64,000 nt of DNA from Heterobilharzia americana (taxonomy: Eukaryota > Platyhelminthes > Trematoda > Strigeidida > Schistosomatidae): assembly GCA_944470555.2 (NCBI GenBank), contig OX104134.1, positions 113,578,701-113,642,700 of the forward strand, in the 5' to 3' direction. Of this stretch, positions 56,251-64,000 are shown piece after piece. The notes below the pieces were generated by a model. The model did not search any database. It saw only the letters and a list, made by a program, of their open reading frames with translations, and was not told where the DNA came from. How positions within the stretch are numbered: the first letter of the stretch is position 1; every line of letters starts with the position of its first letter. Position numbers and translations under genes: made by a program.

Positions 56251-57339
56251 AGTCAAGTGAAAATTAATTTAATCTATTTATTTTAGCCCTAGTTGGATTT
56301 TGATGCCAGAAAAGTATACTACAGGTTATCCTCCTAGGTTATTGGGATACCGGCAGCCTTCTATCCTAGGAGGCAACTGCGAGGCGGACACGCAACGCAT
56401 TTCTATTTTGGTGACGGAATAGGTGACGTTTGGGTCTCCGAAGCTAGTGCAACTATGCACACTTACGAGGTAAGAGAACTTTGCGTCTAAACGCAACTCC
56501 TCTCGCAGTTGTAGAAAATGACCCAAAGCTTCCATCTGTCTTTCCTTACTGATCCTTCAAGTATAAGGGAGTGCATAAAGCGGGAAATTGGTACGGAAGG
56601 AGCCGCAGAACAATCCGAGTAGCGTCGTCAGGGACCAATTGTATCCAATTTGAACGCTTTTCTTGTACTCTTGAAGGAGAGAGATAAAGAATATTAGCGG
56701 GCAAAGAAAAGGAAAAGCAAACAAGTGACAAAAGTGAGGCAATTTCAGAAAAAAAATAATGAACAACCAAAAATAGTTCTTGCTCAGATATTTTCGAAGT
56801 TTTTATTTCGTTTTTGAGGTTTTAATCTTTTTTTGGTAGCGAACGAAAATTATGAAAACTTCAGATATGAAAATGTAGTGTTAGTGACCGGAATATACCG
56901 AATACCAAGTGTGAAGTTGCACTGGGGCTAATTAACGAAGTGTGTATATAGTTTTGACCAGTGTACATGCCTCACAGTAAGTGTGGAGGGTACTGACTGA
57001 GTGTTATTAGAGGTGGCTTTTTAGAAGATTCAGAAGATTCACGACTAAACAAGTCTTTTTGAGGGTCTGTCGGGAAAGGTTTTTTCGGTTGTGTCGATGT
57101 ACTCCAAAAGAGATGTTGCAGGTGTCTTATATGAGTGACAGAATGGTAACACCTCGTCTGAAGAGGAGTGTCTTCTTATTAAGTAACTGCTTAGCTTCCG
57201 TAGGCAGATAGAGAGAGCGAAAAGGTCCACTTAAACAATTATTTAATGGCTGCAAAGTGGCGGCACAGGTAGGAACGAAGCACCAGCAAAAGTTGACTAG
57301 CTCTAGGTAACTGATCTTTTAAAGCTTTAATATCGTCTG
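56251..57339. other. Unassigned, with a small perfect hairpin
   Basis: CCTCCTAGG (56330-56338) pairs perfectly with CCTAGGAGG (56365-56373). A plus-strand open stretch runs from about 56293 to a stop at about 56412. Minus-strand frames of about 70 codons (56535-56326, 56770-56546, 57230-57045) suggest an old element, but none matches a known domain. Confidence 0.35.
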
Positions 57340-59005
57340 GAAATAGCTTTATGCCTTATTTGTTGATTATATATTCTAGAAAGGTCAGTGAGCATTTACC
57401 ATATCCACACTTACCAGGGTTAGTCACCGTTTCGGGTTTACCAGATCTTTCAAAAATAGCTCTTAGATGGTTCATTTGTCCCGTTTCATCTAAACTAGCT
57501 ACGAGTGGACTATCAATTCAGGCATATAGAAAAGGGAGTTCATGCAACACCTGATGTGCTAAACCTTTAAATATCTAGACTGTTTTCACAAGTCCTAAAG
57601 ACTTTGGAACTAATTCATATGAACCAAAAGTATTAGTAATGGCTACCTTCTGAATATTGTTGCTTTTAATAGGGACACAATCATTTGTCCTAACAAGGCC
57701 TATTTTTAAGAAAAGAAAACGTTGGGTAGGCTACTAGTGAAGTAGTGGATATAGAGTAATGAATATCTATCAGCGGTGATTTTTTTGCTGAGAGCCTGGT
57801 AATCACTGCATGTGTGGATGTCAGGAGAAGACATCCTTGGAACCTTATAGATTATGAATATCGTGCACTACGAGGGGGTAGGACGATACAAAGCCCAGGC
57901 ATTTTGAAAAATTCTACTTCGTAATCCCTTGTCTTTACTGATCGAAGCACTTAGAAAGTGTTTGAATGTTTGGATATAGTGTAAGATGTCATGTCACTAC
58001 AGATCAGCAATCAAATGTAGCAGCTTTGTGCATGGAGAGATGGTTACATAAGTAACTACTGGATTCTTACGTGTTAAGTCAGTGAATGTGCCAAGAATGT
58101 AGGCTGTATTATTTGAACCAATCGTTTTATGGTTTTCCGAGTCCACTGACAATCCATGGTGTCAAATAAAACCATTTTCAGTGATAGGTATTGGCATATC
58201 CGCCAGTACAAAGGACCAAGTGTAGATATCAAGCATTATGGTCATTTGTCTGTAGGTAACAATGGTCATCCTGTTAACGATCTACAGAGATTCTGCTGGA
58301 TTAAGACATCGAGTTTCACAACTATCAGGAAGAAAGAAGCTCAGTTCAGCTCCTGTGTTCACAAGAAACTTGGTATAATTATTTATAAGTATTATTTATC
58401 ACAAAAGGCAGTTGGCGTCGACGACAGAAGTCATTACTGACCGCCTTCTAGTCCATTTACCGGAAAGCAAGTGTATGTATTCTAAAACTATGTAATGAGA
58501 AACGGCGTGCATGACTAACAAACGTTTTATGCACGAGCAGATGCATAGGGTATCTTTCAAAGGGTCAAATGTCCATGATCTCTGAAAACGCGTTAAACTT
58601 CTACGGTTGAGAGTGTTGTTCGTTGTCAGTGATGGTATTTGTTTAACCAAAAGGTCTGCTTTCGCCTAAAGTGCTTGTATTCTGGTTTTAACTCCATTTC
58701 CCAGTATAGTGGAGGTAACAGTGCCAGACAGATATTTTTGACATGTAATCAGCTATTGTTGCAAGTTTATCAAGGTGAATATTATGGTGAATGAAGGCAA
58801 GACCTGTTAAATGTTTGTTGGCAAACTTCTTTGCCATACCTATTACATCTATTTTGGAACCTGTAATTATTATTTGTATGTGTCTCAAAATTTGTGGAGT
58901 AGTTTTGTCCTCTAGCTGCACCTTGCATGGAAGATGGTCTGTAGCTTGTCTGTAAGACCTTGAGATGCATTTAATAGCTGCCTGCTTATGGTTGTTGTAC
59001 ACAGA
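57340..59005 (-). pseudogene. Gypsy element C, gag-protease-RT relic
   Basis: The right end (59002-58688) shows Gag-like LPCKVQLEDKTTPQILRHIQ and HLDKLATIADYM. Then SGKWTRRRSVMTSVVDAN (about 58445-58400) matches the Gag-protease junction of element B but in a single frame. The protease site reads N-T-G-A-E (58359-58345), the catalytic Asp replaced by Asn. RT remnants follow to about 57340, including a decayed catalytic loop near 57510 and LRAIFERSGKPETVTNPGKC. No LTRs were found. It is the oldest of the three. Confidence 0.65.
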
Positions 59006-62000
59006 TTCTATACCTAGTTGAATAATGTTTTAGGGCACTTAGTTTTTCAGTATCATCTGGAACGCTGGCACAAAGAGGACCTGATTTCACATTCTACTAG
59101 GTAGTATTTTTGTGGTGAGAGTGTATTTCAACCTTGCAAACCATAACTGAGTCTGCAGAAGTGTAAATAGGAGCATCAAGAGAGAGGGTTCAGGTGGATC
59201 CCAATTCTCTGGAAGCATTGAAATTGCTACCTGAAATACTAATAACCGTAAGGATGTAAAGTAAAACGGAAACGAAAAATTATCTGTATGTACAACATGT
59301 AAATGAGAGTCAAATATGTATCGAAATGAGATGTATTTTGATTGAAATGATATGTTGTCAAAATGAGACCAATATATTTAATATAGCTGTTAAGTAGATT
59401 TGATAAAGCACTAAAAGTAAGCCAAAATTATCCGAAATTAAATATATCAAGCATCATGCCCACTACTAAGGTGAGACCTATTGGTGCAAGGGTCACAGAT
59501 TCAAACGGTCCCAACACAAACACGAGGATAAGCGTAGACGCTACCAGAACGCCATAGATAATATCCTGAACGATATCTGAAAAACAAGCACAGGGCAACT
59601 ACAGGCGAAGCAGAAGACATACGAAACAGGATTTGAAAAGATGCAATTAAACATGTTTGATAATATCAAGAAGTAGATTAGTCTCACTAATGAAAATCTG
59701 TTGATAAAGAAGATATTCGTGAAGATAAGGATTTGTTGTACATGAAATACTTATACAGAATAATTGGTTGCAAATAATCGCCTAGGAGGAAGTTCATTTG
59801 AAGATATGGATGGCTTCTCGGAAAAGTTTGTGAAGATACAAATAACACTGTCTCAGGTAGACTATTTGTTCATAGAATTAGCTCTCTTTTCTTGAATCCA
59901 TAGTTACTCAGACGTAAATCGATTTTCGATGCAATCAAGCCAAGGTGTTAGCGTTTAGGAGAGAATTCGATTTAGAAGGTAAAGTTCACTTTGCTAAAGA
60001 AAGGACTGGAGTGATTAAATCATGATTTCGGGTTTTGACACAAATTAACATAAAGCAGCAATTAAACTTTCAGTTTATCTAAAGGTTACGTTATAGTCAG
60101 GTGTAGATTGCCGGTCGTTCAACTTGTATAAAAATGCATATAGACCGGTGAAATGTGTTCTGTGCCGCAGCTATCATGATCTTGAATGTTGGAAACTGTT
60201 GGGTACTTAAGCTGAATAAAGGGGACCAGTGATTAGTAGATTTGGTGAGTGTTGCTTTCGTTTGACGAAGAGATTACTTTTATCAGGGTATATTACTTCA
60301 AACCTTCCTTACTCCAAATATAAACTGTACTCAGTGAAAAACTGTCACAATCATTTGGAACAAATAATCTTCATTAGGCTGTTTCTAGCTTAGTTCTTTC
60401 TAACACTAACATTATATTGCATAAAAAAAACTAGAAAATGAATTGAAACATTCTTAAAACCAGGTTATATCTTAGTCGCTGCTTGAAGTTGCTACTGAAA
60501 CAAGAGTAACATATGATGGAGGGGATGTGTTGAATTCATCTCTGCACTCTTATCACTTATTTATTCTACTTGAGGTCGACATATTCTGAATAAGGGTTGA
60601 TTACTATTGTAAGCAGCGTCTGATTGCTGACGATAAACTCGATTCATTTCGTTGAGAAATCAAGTCAATACCTCAAATTTGTTGGTCAGCTTACAGGTGT
60701 AGCAGAAACGAAGATTAACGGAAAGAGTCAAACCATAGTGAATTTACTACAGATTTCCAAAGGAAAAGTGATAGAGCGTGCGCTTCACTACCCATTGGTC
60801 ATGGATATGACCGAGCAAGATTGATTTTTGAAGATCTGTTTCAGAAAGAGTATGTGTATTGGTAGTGACATTTCATGAGGCTTATAGGTACAATGATAAA
60901 GCTGTGATCAATTTGCAACCTGTGCACTATGATGCAGACAGATATCACCTGTATTTGATGAGAATGTTGTAGGTATTTTCCTGTCCAATATGTGTGAACT
61001 AAAAAGATGATAACAGCAGGAAAAGCTGAAGAAACAAGACACAGAATCTGAAAAGTTGCAAATAACTGTGTTTGTCGATATCCAATATATAACGAAACTT
61101 ATTTTCAGTAGTGTAGTGATATTGGTACTTAGGATATTTGTATGGTTTTCGAATAAATTTATATGAGGTAGAGAACATGATTCCCCTAGCATTTCACTGA
61201 AATATGATAAAACAAATAAAAGTATTCGACAAGAAAAAATTAGTACTAGTGATCGAAGTAACGATATTTTCGCGTTCAGCATTATGCTGGAATGCGATAG
61301 TAGTGTCTGTGTTTGATGAATAAATTTTGAAAATGTTACAGTAACCATGTGAACGAATAACAATGAACATGCAAAACTGAAAGCAAACCGAAGATCCGCA
61401 GGCTTAATATTAAATTAATATATGAAGGAATGTAAACTATTAGATATGAGTGTATATTAACAGCGCGTAATTATGCATGCTGAACATGATATCAATGTGA
61501 TGCAAAAATATGACTGAATGGAGGAATATTCAGATAATTATTGCAAAAACAACTTTCCGGTTAATGACTACTTCTACTTGGTTTAGTAACCCACTTAAGC
61601 TTTTCTGTCGGAGTTTAAATCGCTGCAGGTCGTTTTGATGTAGCATCACTGCTGAGTATTTTGTCACGCACAATCCCACATTCCGGTGGTATAAATTACC
61701 TTGATATGGTTATGAGCATTATTTTCTATTCAAAGCGTCATAATTAAGCTATACTGTTTCACTGCGTGATGCATGTGCAAAAAACAAAGCTATGATCAAT
61801 TCTGCTTTACCGCGATGCTTAGATTTTATAACCGTCTAAATTTCGAAAATTTCCTCGTTCTCGGAAGTTTGTAATAATTAATTTTCTATGACATCAATTT
61901 TGAAGTTCTTAGACTTTTGATATTTTGTCGTGTATACGTTTTGTATCAGGTTTGGAAAACTGTAATAGCATCAGTCGAATTCAGGAGAACAGTGGTGATA

Positions 62001-62107
62001 ACAGCTATCTCAGAGATCACTCAGACAAACACTTTTTCAATTAAAATGTTAGTGTCAAATACGACTGTGTGCTTTAACACTCAGCATAAGGTGATATCTA
62101 GCTATTA
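59006..62107. other. AT-rich, unassigned
   Basis: No supported gene. The 66-codon frame at 60624-60824 and the 151-codon minus-strand frame at 61363-60908 (low-complexity Ser/Phe/Leu) resemble no family. A single MITE-like end (atactgtttcactgcgtgat) lies at about 61751-61770. Confidence 0.4.
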
Positions 62108-62364
62108 NNNNNNNNNNNNNNNNNNNNNNNNNNNNNNNNNNNNNNNNNNNNNNNNNNNNNNNNNNNNNNNNNNNNNNNNNNNNNNNNNNNNNNNNNNNNN
62201 NNNNNNNNNNNNNNNNNNNNNNNNNNNNNNNNNNNNNNNNNNNNNNNNNNNNNNNNNNNNNNNNNNNNNNNNNNNNNNNNNNNNNNNNNNNNNNNNNNNN
62301 NNNNNNNNNNNNNNNNNNNNNNNNNNNNNNNNNNNNNNNNNNNNNNNNNNNNNNNNNNNNNNNN
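62108..62364. other. Assembly gap (257 N)
   Basis: A run of 257 N. Open frames crossing it are artefacts. Confidence 0.95.
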
Positions 62365-64000
62365 ATAAAGTAGTTCCAACGTTTCGCACGAAATTGACAA
62401 TTGCGTTATCACCTAGTGATATGAAATCTCGGTTACTCACGTTTCAGGTGTATCGTCACGATAAGTAGGGACATGCGAAGTGAAAAGGAGTCCACTACCA
62501 GATTCCTCATTTGATCATACTGATGTACATATCCATCATGTGATAAGTCTTTGACTCCGATCTTTGCCAAGTAACCGTTATCTGTGACACACTAAGATAA
62601 ATTTTACATGTGAAAGTCAGATATATTTCCAAACTTACGTTGTTTCTTTGTTTTATCTAGGGGTAAGTTGAGACTGTGTGTAGCTGGAGCTAAATATGAT
62701 GGTGGGTGAAACCGGAGTGATAGTAATCAATCACAGTATGAATCTAGGTTTAGCAGACTTTTCAACATCCGTGAAATGATTTTCACCACCTTTTCATGCG
62801 AGGGAATTGTATGAATTTTTTGTTATTGCTGTAGCACACGCTAATATATATATATTTGTCAATTCGGGTGATCATACAGAGTTGGCTATGTAACGTATAT
62901 CCAACTTTTTAACTCTGTCGTTTCAACCAAATACCTAGCAGGTTTCAAAAACCGCGAAGGACATTTTATCTATTGATTTCGTAAGACATATCAAGAAACA
63001 AAATGGTTGATTCTAATTTCCTTTCTGAATTTAACTTTGAAGCTTAGTAACAGCTACTTTTTAAAAGTAGAATGTCGTTCAGATTGGCTTCGTCATCCCA
63101 AATAACAAACATCTTGTGCAGATATGTTGTCTATTCGACAAAAGCCTCTCACAGTTTGGCAAACCTGAATGTCTTCTAGTTTCAGCATGAAAATAAATAG
63201 CATGGTTGTTACTAATGATCACTCAGTAGTAATTCCATCTTTCTGTCCATGAACTCATTAGTGAAACTCAGCTGAACATTGAATGTGATGCTCAACAAGA
63301 ATGCATTCGAGCAGTTACTTGGTTTTCGAAAATCCAAGTTCGGCGTTTTAGCGTTTCACTAAAGCGGTATCTGTAACTATCAAAACTAAACAAGTGCCTC
63401 TAGAAAGAAACAGTTGGCAGTCTACCCCAACCGCAGTAGTTTTTAGTGTTTTAACAGGGGTACGGCTTTTGCATATCATAAACATTTCATGCATCGGGTT
63501 TGTTTATTGCATTCCTTACTCTTGTTGTTATTTTTAAGTTCTATCCATTTCCTCAGCTGGTTACAATCTTTTGACCTATTTTAGACGTTCTTGGATTGGT
63601 ATTACTCTCATTATGTGTGGCAGACCTAGATATGCATAGAAAAAACAGATGCACCTGAGAATCACCATTTTCATCTTCGTAGGCAGTAATCCTTCCTTGA
63701 CCGAGGTGGGACAACTTGCTTTTAGACATTTAGGTATCATTTTCGATATACCCTGATTTGGCATTTTCATTATAGTCATACAGTACCATGAACACTTCTG
63801 AGCAGTGTTGAAGAATGTGCTTTTCAGCTGATTTGTTGAAGTTGTGGGCTTGACTCTACAAACCTTCACGCATTCTTAGCGCCATAAGTTCTGCTGATAG
63901 ATTAGTGTCAGGCAACGTTTGGACAGAAAACGCAGGTGATAATGTTGTAGAATGTGTTCATGATCCGATGAAATTCAGACTTAGCAACGAGTCAATTTTC
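62365..64000. other. AT-rich, unassigned
   Basis: Contains a short (AT)n tract near 62845. The minus-strand frame 63869-63576 (97 codons) resembles no known domain. Nothing else is supported. Confidence 0.4.

Noticed and set aside
60908..61363. 151-codon minus-strand gene
   Set aside because: Low-complexity Ser/Phe/Leu/Ile composition expected of AT-rich DNA; no motif, no splice context.
61917..62468. Frames of 104-183 codons across the second gap
   Set aside because: Mostly N; no coding evidence on either side.

Overview
The window looks like part of a schistosome-type (digenean fluke) genome. No bacterial gene layout is present. Instead there are short exons with GT/AG borders separated by AT-rich introns of 8-22 kb, and about half the sequence is recognisable as retroelements typical of Schistosoma: RTE-clade and CR1-like non-LTR elements, Gypsy elements of the CsRn1/Kabuki type (tRNA-Trp primer site, CHCC Gag motif), and tRNA-derived SINEs that carry hammerhead ribozymes, as in the S. 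mansoni Sm-alpha family. The genus is inferred from these families; no species marker was seen.

Host gene. One gene can be assembled by hand on the minus strand. It is a LITAF-domain protein of about 145 residues in four exons: 40972-40915 (start), 32007-31921 (PPPY-containing), 23430-23338 (running into an assembly gap) and 1072-964 (the C-terminal zinc half, with stop). Splice sites and codon phases agree wherever they can be seen. Its introns hold most of the repeats between 1 and 41 kb. Two further candidate exons of unknown identity lie on the plus strand at 43716-44078 and 44408-44581.

Layout. 1-5 kb: hammerhead-SINE relic, LITAF last exon and poly(A) signal, RTE 3' end, RTE RT scraps, a head-to-head tRNA-SINE pair. 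5-13 kb: AT-rich intron with a probable Penelope GIY-YIG relic, a tRNA-SINE, an Sm-alpha-like SINE with a dead ribozyme, a fold-back SINE and an RTE RT scrap. 13.1-16.4 kb: nearly full-length but broken endonuclease-RT element, followed by a fold-back/MITE-like repeat. 16.8-20 kb: three more RTE pieces. 20.5-22.3 kb: SINEs, including a 312-bp inverted repeat at 99% identity whose arms each hold a hammerhead with every core base present. 23-32 kb: mostly unassigned intron. 32.2-39.8 kb: GC-richer CR1-like elements in both orientations. 43-59 kb: Gypsy cluster with a solo LTR, element A (44680-49438, 99.4% identical LTRs but ruined coding), a plus-strand relic, element B (50675-55722, 98.7% identical LTRs, nearly intact) and a decayed element C. 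59-64 kb: unassigned, with one gap.

Most notable: the paired intact hammerheads inside a LITAF intron; a textbook -1 frameshift signal (GGGAAAC, 6-nt spacer, 8-bp GC stem) at the gag/pol junction of element B; repeated head-to-head SINE fold-backs; and element A, with young LTRs around a dead coding region.
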